Assembly (NCBI RefSeq): GCF_001889165.1
Contig: NZ_CP016020.1
Span: 1,090,501 to 1,154,500, forward strand
Source of the DNA: Bacillus weihaiensis
GTDB taxonomy: Bacteria; Bacillota; Bacilli; Bacillales; Bacillaceae
DNA length: 64,000 nucleotides
Direction: 5' to 3'
The stretch's first letter is position 1, and the number at the start of each line of letters is the position of its first letter. The notes under the pieces are model-generated. The model saw nothing but the letters and a program-made list of their open reading frames with translations, was not told the DNA's origin and searched no databases. Of this stretch, positions 1-8,139 are shown in pieces. The position numbers and the translations under genes were made by a program.

Positions 1-399
1 CTATCTATTGAACAACTCCATACGCAATACCGTCCTGGTGGCTGGACTATTCAACAGGTAGTTCACCATATGGCTGATAATGATATGAATGCCTTTATCC
101 GTTTCAAAAAAGCACTAACCGAAGATAACCCAATTGCAAGTTCTTATCGAGAAGATTTATGGGCAGAATTGAGCGATTATCAAAATACGCCGATTGAAAC
201 ATCTTTAAACCTTATTGAATCAATCCACTGTAGATTCGTAATATTATTCTGTTCATTATCCACATATGACTTTGAAAGGACATTTAAGAGTCCTACACAC
301 GGCTTAATGAATCTAGATGTTGCAACACAAAGGTATGCTTGGCACGGTAGACATCATATTGCACAAATTGAGGCTCTTAAACAACGTATGGGTTGGTAA
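1..399 (+). CDS. yfiT: YfiT/BstA-type DinB-fold bacillithiol transferase, 5' partial
   Basis: The reading frame is open from the first base, so the gene starts upstream of the window and only its last 132 codons are visible. The segment RPGGWTIQQVVHHMAD followed by the C-terminal AWHGRHHIAQI is the metal-binding histidine pattern of the DinB-like YfiT family, which in Bacillus transfers bacillithiol to electrophiles and toxins in the cytoplasm. The family is usually about 170 residues, so roughly 40 are missing. A terminator follows. I am confident of the fold family and less sure of the exact substrate. Confidence 0.82.
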   Translation, partial: LSIEQLHTQYRPGGWTIQQVVHHMADNDMNAFIRFKKALTEDNPIASSYREDLWAELSDYQNTPIETSLNLIESIHCRFVILFCSLSTYDFERTFKSPTHGLMNLDVATQRYAWHGRHHIAQIEALKQRMGW

Positions 400-450
400 T
401 TCGATAGCCTTTTTTTAAAAGATTGTGAAAAAATGTACTTAAACTATAGG

Positions 451-485
451 GTGCTTTCCTTAAAGAAAGGGAAAGCATTTTTTTG
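451..485 (+). terminator. Rho-independent terminator of the yfiT-like gene
   Basis: The stem GTGCTTTCC / GGAAAGCAT is followed by a run of T, about 50 bases after the stop codon. Confidence 0.8.
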
Positions 486-491
486 TATCAG

Positions 492-524
492 TTATTGAAC
501 TATAGTGGCAGGTTAGTTCAACAA
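492..524. repeat. 33-bp palindromic intergenic element, copy 1
   Basis: The arms are TTATTGAACTA and TAGTTCAACAA around a GTGGCAGG centre. It is one of five related 33-mers in the first 4.5 kb, each lying between short genes. Stem and centre match the copies at 956 (split by the intron), 4079, 4139 and 4489. Confidence 0.75.
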
Positions 525-568
525 AAGTATAGTTTTTATGGGAAAATAAATTGAGGAGGGTTTAAATT

Positions 569-937
569 TTGAAGTATATCGCTATGCTTATAATCTTCTG
601 TTTTACAATATTATTCGTTTATGATTACTTTCCAAATAATTCTCTATTAGTGGAAGTGCCAAAGTCTGTATTTAGTTTTCTTGTTATTGGATTGTATTTA
701 GTAAGTATGTTATTCAAAAGGAAAAGAAGTGTTGATAGTAAAAATGTATTAAAGTGGCAAGTATTTACTATTGTTTATATCCTTTTTCTAATGGGGTTGT
801 TTACCATTTTAGGCGGGGAATCGACTACTGGAATATCATTTAGTAATGGTTACTTTTGGATTGTATTATTTATAGCACTTATCGGAATATTTTTTCAATG
901 GAAGAAGGTTAGGAATTCACAATCAGTATCCAGTTAA
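569..937 (+). CDS. Small four-TM membrane protein of unknown function
   Basis: This 122-residue protein is almost entirely hydrophobic, with about four membrane spans (roughly residues 3-20, 32-50, 64-84 and 95-112) separated by short basic loops such as FKRKRS. It starts at a TTG codon. That start is supported by a GAGGAGGG ribosome binding site eight bases upstream, and no ATG fits. I recognise no family. It occupies one single-gene unit between two copies of the 33-bp palindrome, which suggests it was acquired as a cassette-like unit. Confidence 0.7.
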   Translation: MKYIAMLIIFCFTILFVYDYFPNNSLLVEVPKSVFSFLVIGLYLVSMLFKRKRSVDSKNVLKWQVFTIVYILFLMGLFTILGGESTTGISFSNGYFWIVLFIALIGIFFQWKKVRNSQSVSS

Positions 938-955
938 ATTTTTGATTAATATAAC

Positions 956-974
956 TTATTAAACTATCGGAGCA
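956..974. repeat. 33-bp palindromic element, copy 2, left part (split by group II intron)
   Basis: TTATTAAACTA followed by TCGGAGCA matches the left half of the other copies. The right half resumes at 3612 after the intron; joined, the two halves align base for base with the copy at 4139 through GCAGAATAGT. Confidence 0.75.
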
Positions 975-1679
975 GCGCGACAAGTTTTGTCATAAGCGCT
1001 TATGTGTGAAAAGACAAGGGATTTCTACGGAAATCCTAACTTCATAACCGAGGATAGGAATGATAAAACCACGTATTTTGAAACTATCCCATTAATATTC
1101 CTGCATGCGTCATAATTGACTGATTATGGGGTCTGGAGCTCAGGTGAAGTCGGCAGAACAAAGGCTGAAGCCATTCCGTGTGGAAAGGGTATGCCAATGG
1201 ATATGCCGGATGGCTGAAAAACTAAATATGGTGAGAATTATCTTGTGGAAAAGAACAGACGAACTTCCGAATGTACGGGTCTAGAGTTACGAGCAATAGG
1301 AAACTATTGTCCCATCGTACGATGGGGTGAGTGACGTAGAGTAAAAATTGCTCCTCTGAAACACGTTATATCGAACTATGGCGATATCCAGCTCACAGGC
1401 TTACAGGAAGCACCTAAGTTTAGAATGGATAGCTAGGTTATAAGGTACTTGGAAAGTAAGGGACGTTGATTCAAGGGCTGTCACCCAAAACGGTTGCTAT
1501 AAGTTTATGACGAAATGCATTTGTCCTTATGAGGGTAGGGGTACGACTGGTGAAGCCTTTGTAATGAAGGTGGAGGAACAGCCCCAAGTCTAGCGATAGT
1601 TTTAATTATTTTTCAAATGTGCATTGCACCGGTCGGGTAAGAACGTGGGAACATCACTTCATAAAGGAATGATGCCACA

Positions 1680-3473
1680 GTGCAAGCTCTACGATACTGG
1701 GATTATTATGATATGACTGACACCTTTACAGACTTACATCAACGGGCAAAAAATAAAGAAACGTTCCATTATCTATACGACATTATCACGTCGAGGAATA
1801 ATATTTTATTAGCTTATCGAACAATTAAGTCAAATAAAGGGTCGAAGACTCCCGGTACAGATGGGAAAACCATATTAGATATCGAGAAACGAACCGAGAA
1901 TGAATTAATAGAAGAAGTACAGAGACAGCTCAAGAATTATCGTCCAAAGAAAGTAAGACGGAAACTGATAGAAAAAGATAATGGCAAAATGCGACCATTA
2001 GGCATTCCATGCATCCTCGATAGAATTATTCAACAGTGTTTTAAACAAGTGCTAGAGCCAATCGCGGAAGCTCACTTTTACAACCACAGTTACGGATTTA
2101 GACCTCTACGGTCTACCCACCATGCAATGGCAAGAATACAATTTTTAGTTAATCATTCAAAACTTCATTACGTTGTAGACATTGATATTAAGGGATTCTT
2201 TGACAATATCAATCACACACTACTAATTAAACAACTATGGAGTATAGGCATTCGAGACAGACAAGTCCTCGCATGTATTGCTAAAATGTTAAAAGCCGAG
2301 ATTGATGGCGAGGGTATCCCTACTAAAGGCTCTCCGCAAGGTGGGTTGTTATCGCCGCTGCTATCAAACATTGTTTTAAATGAGCTAGACCAATGGGTGG
2401 CGAATCAATGGGAACTATTCCCCCTTCATAAATCATTCAAGTCTAGGGAAGGTGAACTTCTCGCGAAAAAGCGCACTCATCTAAAAGAAGGTTATCTGGT
2501 ACGTTACGCAGATGACTTCAAAATACTTTGTCGAGATTGGAAAACAGCTGAAAAATGGTATCATGCAGTAAAGCTATTCCTAAAAGAACGTCTAAAACTT
2601 GATATATCACCAGAAAAATCGAAGATTATTAATCTACGTAAGCATGCATCTGCTTTTCTTGGATTTACCATACTCGCAAATCGTAAAGGTAAAAAAAGAG
2701 TGGCTCACACTTTTGTTCGAGCCGAGAAAGTACAGAAGATAAAAGCTGAAACAAAGAAACGGATTGAAATACTTCGCTCTTCACCAACAGCTGAAAATGC
2801 TTTGCGTTTTAATAGTTTTGTCTTAGGGTTACATAATTACTTCTGCAGAGCTACACACGTTAATTTAGCGTTCTCGCGTCTTGCTTATGAAATAGGTGCA
2901 ATGATGTACAATCGTCTTAAGCCTATCGGGAAATATTCACATCCAACGAATGCACCACCAACTTATAAGAAATTTTATAGTTTGGGGTTCAAGACATTTG
3001 AAATTGCTGGTATTCACCTTTTCCCACTCGCCAATGTTCAGACAAAAAACGTTATTAGCTTCACACAAAGTCGAACACCATTCACGATGGAGGGACGAGA
3101 GCAGATTATTAAAAATTTGCAAAAGAATATTAAGCATGAAATAGCTTTATTACTGGAATCGAAAATCCCGACACGGAGTGTCGAATATATGGACAACCGA
3201 ATTAGTCGATACAGTATGAAAAAAGGAATCTGTGAAATCACGGGATTATTCCTCCAAGCACAAGATGTGCACTGTCATCACTATATTCCTATACATCTGG
3301 AAGGAAGTGACAAGTTTCATAACTTACGCATCCTTCACAAAGATGTACATAAACTTATCCATATGAAAGATTCAGCTAAGATAGATTTACTCAAGAAAAT
3401 TCTGGGCATCACAGAACCGATGCTTAAGAAAATCAATAAATATCGGGAAAAATGTGAGTTAGAAATTATATAA
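1680..3473 (+). CDS. ltrA: Group II intron reverse transcriptase/maturase with HNH endonuclease
   Basis: This 597-residue multifunctional intron protein helps fold and splice its own intron RNA and copies it into DNA at new sites. The N-terminal RT domain includes RPLGIP near 106, SPQGGLLSPLLSN near 218-230 and the catalytic YADD at 276-279. A maturase (X) region follows at roughly 350-480. The C-terminus carries an HNH nuclease, with CHHYIPIHLEG and HNLRILHKDVHKLIH. No frameshift or stop interrupts it. The start is GTG with AAGGA eleven bases upstream; an ATG twelve codons in is an alternative. The intact frame suggests a recently active intron. Confidence 0.93.
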   Translation: MQALRYWDYYDMTDTFTDLHQRAKNKETFHYLYDIITSRNNILLAYRTIKSNKGSKTPGTDGKTILDIEKRTENELIEEVQRQLKNYRPKKVRRKLIEKDNGKMRPLGIPCILDRIIQQCFKQVLEPIAEAHFYNHSYGFRPLRSTHHAMARIQFLVNHSKLHYVVDIDIKGFFDNINHTLLIKQLWSIGIRDRQVLACIAKMLKAEIDGEGIPTKGSPQGGLLSPLLSNIVLNELDQWVANQWELFPLHKSFKSREGELLAKKRTHLKEGYLVRYADDFKILCRDWKTAEKWYHAVKLFLKERLKLDISPEKSKIINLRKHASAFLGFTILANRKGKKRVAHTFVRAEKVQKIKAETKKRIEILRSSPTAENALRFNSFVLGLHNYFCRATHVNLAFSRLAYEIGAMMYNRLKPIGKYSHPTNAPPTYKKFYSLGFKTFEIAGIHLFPLANVQTKNVISFTQSRTPFTMEGREQIIKNLQKNIKHEIALLLESKIPTRSVEYMDNRISRYSMKKGICEITGLFLQAQDVHCHHYIPIHLEGSDKFHNLRILHKDVHKLIHMKDSAKIDLLKKILGITEPMLKKINKYREKCELEII

Positions 3474-3527
3474 TCCAGAACCAAGAGTAACTTGAAACTT
3501 ATAATTAATATAACTTCGTTAGATGGA

Positions 3528-3561
3528 ACGCGGAATGCTAGGAAACTGGCACGTTCCGTGT
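3528..3561 (+). other. Group II intron domain V hairpin
   Basis: ACGCGGAA pairs with TTCCGTGT (one G-U), then a T opposite an ACG bulge, then GCTAG-GAAA-CTGGC. The geometry is that of domain V, the catalytic core. The catalytic triad reads CGC rather than the commoner AGC. Domain VI follows at about 3562-3609. Confidence 0.8.
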
Positions 3562-3611
3562 GGAGCAGGGGAAAAGCCGGAGATAATCTCAAACGCTTAC
3601 CTATTGCTAAC

Positions 3612-3626
3612 GAATAGTTGAACTAG
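3612..3626. repeat. 33-bp palindromic element, copy 2, right part
   Basis: GAATAGTTGAACTAG completes the element begun at 956. Its TAGTTGAA arm pairs with TTAAACTA on the other side of the intron. Confidence 0.7.
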
Positions 3627-3682
3627 AATGATTGAAACTTTATTTTCACCTGACCGTAAATAACAATTGGAGGTGAAGAAAT

Positions 3683-4090
3683 ATACTAGCATTCATTTGG
3701 TTTATAATTGGTGTTATTGCTTTAATACAGGGTTTTGTGAATTTTATAAGAACAAATAATCTTATCCGCAAATCAGTCTTGATTAAAGGGAAGATTGTTG
3801 ATTTTAAAAAGAAAAGAATAAGAAAAGGAACTGGAATTCAATCATTTATACCTATTATTGAATTTGTTGATGAAAATGATGGTTCAGTCAAGACTTTTGA
3901 GTCCAATTCAGGATTTACTGAAGGTAAGTATTCAATAGGTGATATCCTTGAGGCTTGGTATTGTTCAAATGGTGATGAAACCGAACTAATTATAAACAAT
4001 TGGTTTACAAAATGGGTTGGAATAATATTTTCTATTATTGGGATTATTCTTATTATCAGTTGGGGATTATGGTTTATCTTATTCAACTAA
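3683..4090 (+). CDS. DUF3592-like membrane protein, probable ATA start
   Basis: The layout is an N-terminal membrane span, a soluble strand-rich middle (KGKIVDFKKKRI to NGDETELI) and a C-terminal span, as in the DUF3592 family of unknown function. The only ordinary start in frame, GTG at 3737, would remove the first span and has no ribosome binding site. A strong GGAGGTG site ends eight bases before an in-frame ATA codon at 3683, from which the missing hydrophobic helix reads without interruption. I infer initiation at ATA or a recently lost ATG. It fills another single-gene unit between palindromes. Confidence 0.55.
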   Translation: MLAFIWFIIGVIALIQGFVNFIRTNNLIRKSVLIKGKIVDFKKKRIRKGTGIQSFIPIIEFVDENDGSVKTFESNSGFTEGKYSIGDILEAWYCSNGDETELIINNWFTKWVGIIFSIIGIILIISWGLWFILFN

Positions 4091-4111
4091 CGGGTGCAAG
4101 AGTTTTACAAG
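4079..4111. repeat. 33-bp palindromic element, copy 3 (degenerate)
   Basis: TTATTCAACTAACGGGTGCA matches the left half of the other copies. The right arm (GAGTTTTACAA) is degraded. It overlaps the stop codon of the DUF3592-like gene. Confidence 0.5.
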
Positions 4112-4138
4112 GGATTGCTGCTGCGGCAACTACTTTCT

Positions 4139-4171
4139 TTATTGAGCTAACTGGGCAGAATAGTACAATAA
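4139..4171. repeat. 33-bp palindromic element, copy 4
   Basis: TTATTGAGCTA and TAGTACAATAA flank a CTGGGCAGAA centre. This is the best match to the intron-split copy. It lies 60 bases after copy 3 with no gene between them. Confidence 0.7.
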
Positions 4172-4205
4172 GGGATATATCTTTCGGAGAGAGCAGAGGT
4201 TAAAT

Positions 4206-4499
4206 ATGAAACAATTATACTTGTCATTAAAAAAAGCTGGCTTAATGTTTAAAGGACATACTGAGCAGGGAGAGGTTGATTTCATTATTCTTGAAACCTA
4301 TGAGAATGGAACATCAACATCAGTTGATATAAATACATTGGAAGTGTTTTTCGGAGATATAGAAGGAAATCCTACCTATAAAGCCTTGTCGGGTTCTCAT
4401 ACTTTTAAATTGGAAGATACCCAATACACTAGGACAGCCGAAGAAATGGGTTATCAAAAGTATTTCGACCAATGGAAAAAGCAAGGATTATTAAACTAA
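4206..4499 (+). CDS. Hypothetical 97-residue protein
   Basis: This is a short soluble acidic protein with no signal peptide or membrane span. An AGAGG site seven bases before the ATG supports the start. I recognise no family. The stop codon lies inside palindrome copy 5. As a lone small gene between two palindromes it has the same layout as its neighbours. An immunity or antitoxin role would be a guess. Confidence 0.55.
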   Translation: MKQLYLSLKKAGLMFKGHTEQGEVDFIILETYENGTSTSVDINTLEVFFGDIEGNPTYKALSGSHTFKLEDTQYTRTAEEMGYQKYFDQWKKQGLLN

Positions 4500-4521
4500 C
4501 AGGTCCCATTGTTTAATAAGA
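4489..4521. repeat. 33-bp palindromic element, copy 5
   Basis: TTATTAAACTAA and TTGTTTAATAA surround a CAGGTCCCA centre. It is nearly self-complementary and overlaps the end of the 97-residue gene. Confidence 0.6.
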
Positions 4522-4595
4522 GCAGTCGTTTCTTGTAATAACGGTGTAGAATATCGGAATAAGACATGAGGTAAATTAATCATGAGGTGGTCCAT

Positions 4596-5303
4596 ATGTG
4601 GCACAAAATTCTGTTTTTACTGGTCATGATTAATGCTATTTCTGCTATTTCTAATTATCAAAGTATGACAACAGTATTTGCTCAATACAAAAAAGTTATT
4701 TCAAAATCAGAAGAAGCGAATGTTTTTTTATATGCTACTCAATTAGATAGAAAAAATGATATGTAAAGGGATTTCGAAATGAAGATTGATGGGGGAACAA
4801 GATATTTTCCTTATTGGATGAATGTAACCAATCCTACATATGCCCCAAGAATCCTAAATAATGATTTAAATCAAGATGAGAATAAAGATTTAACTATTGT
4901 ATTAACAAAAGGCTATGGCACAGGGGTTTTAGATAGTGAAGTCCATGTATTAAATAAATCCCAAACTAATATAGGCGAGATTTATGAAGAGGTTCTAGTA
5001 GACAATCCCATAGCGATTATTTTGAAAAATGTTAAAACAAAGCTGACACAACATGTAGCTGTAGTGTCTATTGGCGATAAGAACACAGTAATTAATATCG
5101 AAAAGTTTCAAATCCCACTAGACCATTTGTTTAAAGATGTTGCTTTTGGCAGTATCGTCAAATTTGATGTGGTTGATAATCATTTGGTTGCTTCTATAGG
5201 TGCTCAAATTACTCCCGCTATGTTCATTGGTACGATTGAAATTACTTATGAATTTAAAGATAAAATGTATCAACCAAAGAAGATTAAGTTTAAATCAGAA
5301 TAA
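4596..5303 (+). pseudogene. Secreted hypothetical protein, interrupted by one in-frame stop
   Basis: Codons 1-56 (ATG at 4596 after a GAGGTGG site) give a signal-peptide-like N-terminus, MWHKILFLLVMINAISA. They end at TAA (4764-4766), followed in the same frame by 4779-5303 (174 codons: YFPYWMNVTNPTYAP..., LTIVLTKGYGTG...). The second part lacks its own secretion signal and a good ribosome site. Reading through the stop gives DM*RDFEMKI, where a Tyr-Lys in place of stop-Arg would restore a continuous secreted protein. I recognise no precise family. The second part alone could still be made from its ATG. Confidence 0.6.
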
Positions 5304-5449
5304 ATAAATTGATAAGAACTGATACTCTGCTCGATGTCACATTTTTATATCTATAATCGAAGTAAACTAATACACCAACTCCCTTTTTTAATACCCAAGT
5401 GCATTTAATTTATTTTCTCTCAATAGGATAAATTTAGGGAGGGATAAAG

Positions 5450-6364
5450 ATGAACTCTAGAGTTTTATTTATGGGAGGTTTTCTTCAAAAAAGTGAAATC
5501 AAGAAAGCAAATTTAGATGATATTCGTTTAAATAAAGTAAATGTTAATCAGAAGTATTTTCGCCCATCCTGCTTGTCTGCCTTAAATTCACGAATATTTC
5601 CATTTGCATTTTTTGACCCTTATTATGAAAAAGATGTGTCTGAAATTCACTTACCTCAAAACTTAATGACTTCACCTAAAAATGCCATATTAAACTATTT
5701 TAGTGTCTTGAGGGAGGCTGCAATTTTTACAGAGGGAAAGACAGGAGGCTGCGGTACAGTAGGTATGGCAACTATTCCATATCCAGTTGCTTATCAATTT
5801 CTTACTGAAGATTATCAAAAAAGAGTTACATATCATGATTTTTTACATTCTTTTCAGAATATTGGTCATATTAATTTGATTAAATTAAAAAGAGTAAATA
5901 GTGTATCTAACTCACAAAATAGTTGGCGCTTTTTCGTTGAAGTGGAGACAATTGAAGGTGCAGGAAAGGATGTTACTTACTTTGCTTATTACTATGGATT
6001 TATAACTGTCAAACAAGAAAATAATAGGTTTAAGATTGATGATATGGTTTTTAACGGTGAAGACTTTTTATGTGCAGCTTATCACGGATGGAGTCATGAT
6101 GCAGAAGCAGTTGTAGACATAAAATATGGTGAATGGTGTAAGCTCGTTAGAAGAAGGCATCCAACATATAAACAAGGATATATAAAGTATATTTATTTTT
6201 ATGGTACAGATGGTCACAACTACCTTTTTGTTTTTTTTGAATTAACGAATGGAACCGACATTGAAATCGCTCAATATAAACAAGGGATAAGTGGTGAGTG
6301 GGTCTTAATAAAAATTAATCCAAACAAATGTATAGAAAGAAATAATTTATCGAGCGAAAAATGA
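5450..6364 (+). CDS. Hypothetical 304-residue protein
   Basis: The start ATG has a strong GGGAGGG site seven bases upstream. The protein has no signal peptide or clear membrane span. It is rich in aromatic residues, with short stretches such as TGGCGTVGMATIPYP and LCAAYHGWSHDAE that look conserved. I do not recognise a named domain. It is monocistronic with its own terminator. Confidence 0.6.
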   Translation: MNSRVLFMGGFLQKSEIKKANLDDIRLNKVNVNQKYFRPSCLSALNSRIFPFAFFDPYYEKDVSEIHLPQNLMTSPKNAILNYFSVLREAAIFTEGKTGGCGTVGMATIPYPVAYQFLTEDYQKRVTYHDFLHSFQNIGHINLIKLKRVNSVSNSQNSWRFFVEVETIEGAGKDVTYFAYYYGFITVKQENNRFKIDDMVFNGEDFLCAAYHGWSHDAEAVVDIKYGEWCKLVRRRHPTYKQGYIKYIYFYGTDGHNYLFVFFELTNGTDIEIAQYKQGISGEWVLIKINPNKCIERNNLSSEK

Positions 6365-6405
6365 TGACTTAGAGTTTACATCAATTCTAAGCTATCATTT
6401 TTTTC
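6363..6405 (+). terminator. Rho-independent terminator
   Basis: GATGACTTAGA pairs imperfectly with TCTAAGCTATC and a T run follows. It overlaps the stop codon of the preceding gene. Confidence 0.65.
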
Positions 6406-6531
6406 TTCTCTATTGTTAATTAATATTTAAGTTAATGTCCTCATTTGTTTGGCGAGGATGGAGCTCGATTCGACCTATTAAGTATTGAAATAATATAATG
6501 CATGTGCTACATAATTCCGAGGAGGATAAGG

Positions 6532-7575
6532 ATGCTGGTAAAAATCAAATTAGAAGAAAACATGGAAGCAAGGAAAATGAAAAAGAATGAATATGATATC
6601 TCCAAAGTTACTTATAAAAGCTTAGGTTTGATAGAAAATGCTTTAGAAGAGTTTCTACAGGAAAACATTGAGGTGTTAACCCAAGAAGAAGATTACGACT
6701 TAATGGTAATCGGCAAACAAGTTCGAAATAACAACAACAAGCGAACCGATTTAGTCGCACTCGATAGTAATGGGAATGTTGTAGTTATCGAAATCAAGCG
6801 AGACGAGGAAGATATGCGAATGAGAAAGGATAATTTTGAATCGCAAGCGATTCGGTATGCCGCGTCATTCACTAAAATTACGAGTGTAGAAGGATTGGTA
6901 GAAAAAGTGTATGCTGATTACTTAGTGAGATACGAACATATTACAAGAGAATCGGCTATCGAGACAGGAATATCCCGTATCCTCCAATTCTTAACAAAAT
7001 ATGATTCATTTGATAATTTCAATGCAGACCAACGTATTATACTGGTTGCTTCGAGTTTTGATACGAATGTCTTGTCTGCTTCTGCTTGGCTATTATCTAA
7101 ATCAGTAGATATTTCTTGCTTTGAAATTGCACCTCAAGTAATTGAAGGGGAAGGGGGCACGGAATATCTCCTTGAAATAAAGAAACTATTGCCTCTTGGT
7201 TCCGATGAGGATTATTTTACAGAAATTATTAGCAGTGAGCAAAAACGCCCTTCCGCAAGAAAACAATCTAAAGGGACAAGAAAGACATTTCCGAAACTTA
7301 CACATATGCTTGAGGTCGGGATTGTGGCAGACGGGGATGAAATTTTCTTTAAAAATCGAGAAGATGAATCCCAAGCTTTTCTTCATAAAGGTAATAATGT
7401 TGAGTTCCAAGGCAAGATTATTTCTTTAAATGCTTGGGCAAAACAGTTCGCCGCAAGTGGGAAAGTAAACGCATATGATTATGCAATAGTGAAGGAGCAA
7501 AAACAAACATTATCAGAACTTCGCTTGAAACATTATGATTTGTTTGATGGCATGGGTTTTGACCCTATTCAATAG
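6532..7575 (+). CDS. PD-(D/E)XK nuclease-like protein (DUF91/NucS-like) with RAMA/DUF4357-like C-terminus
   Basis: The N-terminal half carries RTDLVALDSNGNVVVIEIKRD, the D-x(n)-ExK signature of PD-(D/E)XK nucleases, in a context like DUF91/NucS-type proteins. The last 85 residues (LEVGIVADGDEIFF... ISLNAWAKQF) resemble the small domains attached to restriction enzymes (RAMA or DUF4357). The start is the ATG at 6532, six bases after GAGGAGG; the upstream ATG at 6502 has no such site. It stands alone, without a methylase partner. A DNA-repair or solitary defence nuclease role is inferred from the family. Confidence 0.68.
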   Translation: MLVKIKLEENMEARKMKKNEYDISKVTYKSLGLIENALEEFLQENIEVLTQEEDYDLMVIGKQVRNNNNKRTDLVALDSNGNVVVIEIKRDEEDMRMRKDNFESQAIRYAASFTKITSVEGLVEKVYADYLVRYEHITRESAIETGISRILQFLTKYDSFDNFNADQRIILVASSFDTNVLSASAWLLSKSVDISCFEIAPQVIEGEGGTEYLLEIKKLLPLGSDEDYFTEIISSEQKRPSARKQSKGTRKTFPKLTHMLEVGIVADGDEIFFKNREDESQAFLHKGNNVEFQGKIISLNAWAKQFAASGKVNAYDYAIVKEQKQTLSELRLKHYDLFDGMGFDPIQ

Positions 7576-8139
7576 TAAAGTTGGGTCTGATAAATTTTAA
7601 TGTTGAATTACGATAAAATTATAGGGAACTTGAAATAAGGGGAGATTTTACATCAAAGGTTAAAATCGCTCGTTTAATTCTATTGATGGTGGCATAAAAG
7701 GAATGTCTTTCCATATAGCCACCATTTTGCATATAGTGTCATTGAGGTGATGCAGCGTGAGCAAGTCGTCTTCTCCGTTAAGTTAGGTAAAGAAACTTAT
7801 GGAACACAACACGATGAAAAATGAAGAAGCATTTCTGAAAGCACTTGAGTTTTACTTTGGGATAAATAGAAACCAAGGTGGAAGATGAAAATAAAAACGA
7901 GCCTACTTTCCAATTAAACTTGGAAAGTAGGCTAATTTAATTTATATAAACAATATTATTAACACTAATGTTATTTTACAGGTAATTAGTTGTAAGACCA
8001 GTATCAATACTCGACCACTCATAGTGTATTTGCTCTAGAACTTAATAAGAAGAATTTCTTATTTTTGTGACATTTATATGTTAGATTGTGGTAAAATTTT
8101 CTTATTGATTTTACTTAAATTAGGGGGATAAAGTGACGA
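7576..8139. other. Intergenic region with two hairpins, no gene recognised
   Basis: A hairpin at 7686-7725 (ATGGTGGC / GCCACCAT with an inner GGAA / TTCC) probably ends the nuclease transcript. Short open stretches at 7750-7888 look like gene debris, but I cannot assign them. A strong terminator is at 7901-7932. Confidence 0.5.
7901..7932. terminator. Strong hairpin terminator
   Basis: A perfect 13-bp stem, GCCTACTTTCCAA / TTGGAAAGTAGGC, with A-rich sequence before and T-rich sequence after, so it could act in both directions. Confidence 0.75.

Larger units (their letters stand above)
975..3611 (+). mobile_element. Group II intron with RT-maturase-HNH ORF
   Basis: About 700 bases of structured non-coding sequence precede an intron-encoded protein (1680-3473), and a domain V hairpin (3528-3561) and domain VI follow it. 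The ends were set by alignment: removing 975-3611 restores a complete 33-bp palindrome identical in layout to four neighbours. The intron would begin GCGCGAC, a variant of the GUGYG 5' consensus, and end in AAC, fitting the AY 3' consensus. A one-base shift is possible because G occurs at both junctions. Splicing and retrohoming are inferred from the family. Confidence 0.88.

Noticed and set aside
2937-3592. Several 60-85-codon frames on both strands within and just after the group II intron ORF
   Set aside because: They overlap the RT/HNH reading frame and intron domains V-VI, and have no ribosome sites.
4000-4203. 67-codon plus-strand frame
   Set aside because: It overlaps the DUF3592-like gene in another frame and runs through two palindromes, with no ribosome site.
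7750-7888. Short open stretches as small genes
   Set aside because: No start with a ribosome site and no recognisable protein; probably debris.
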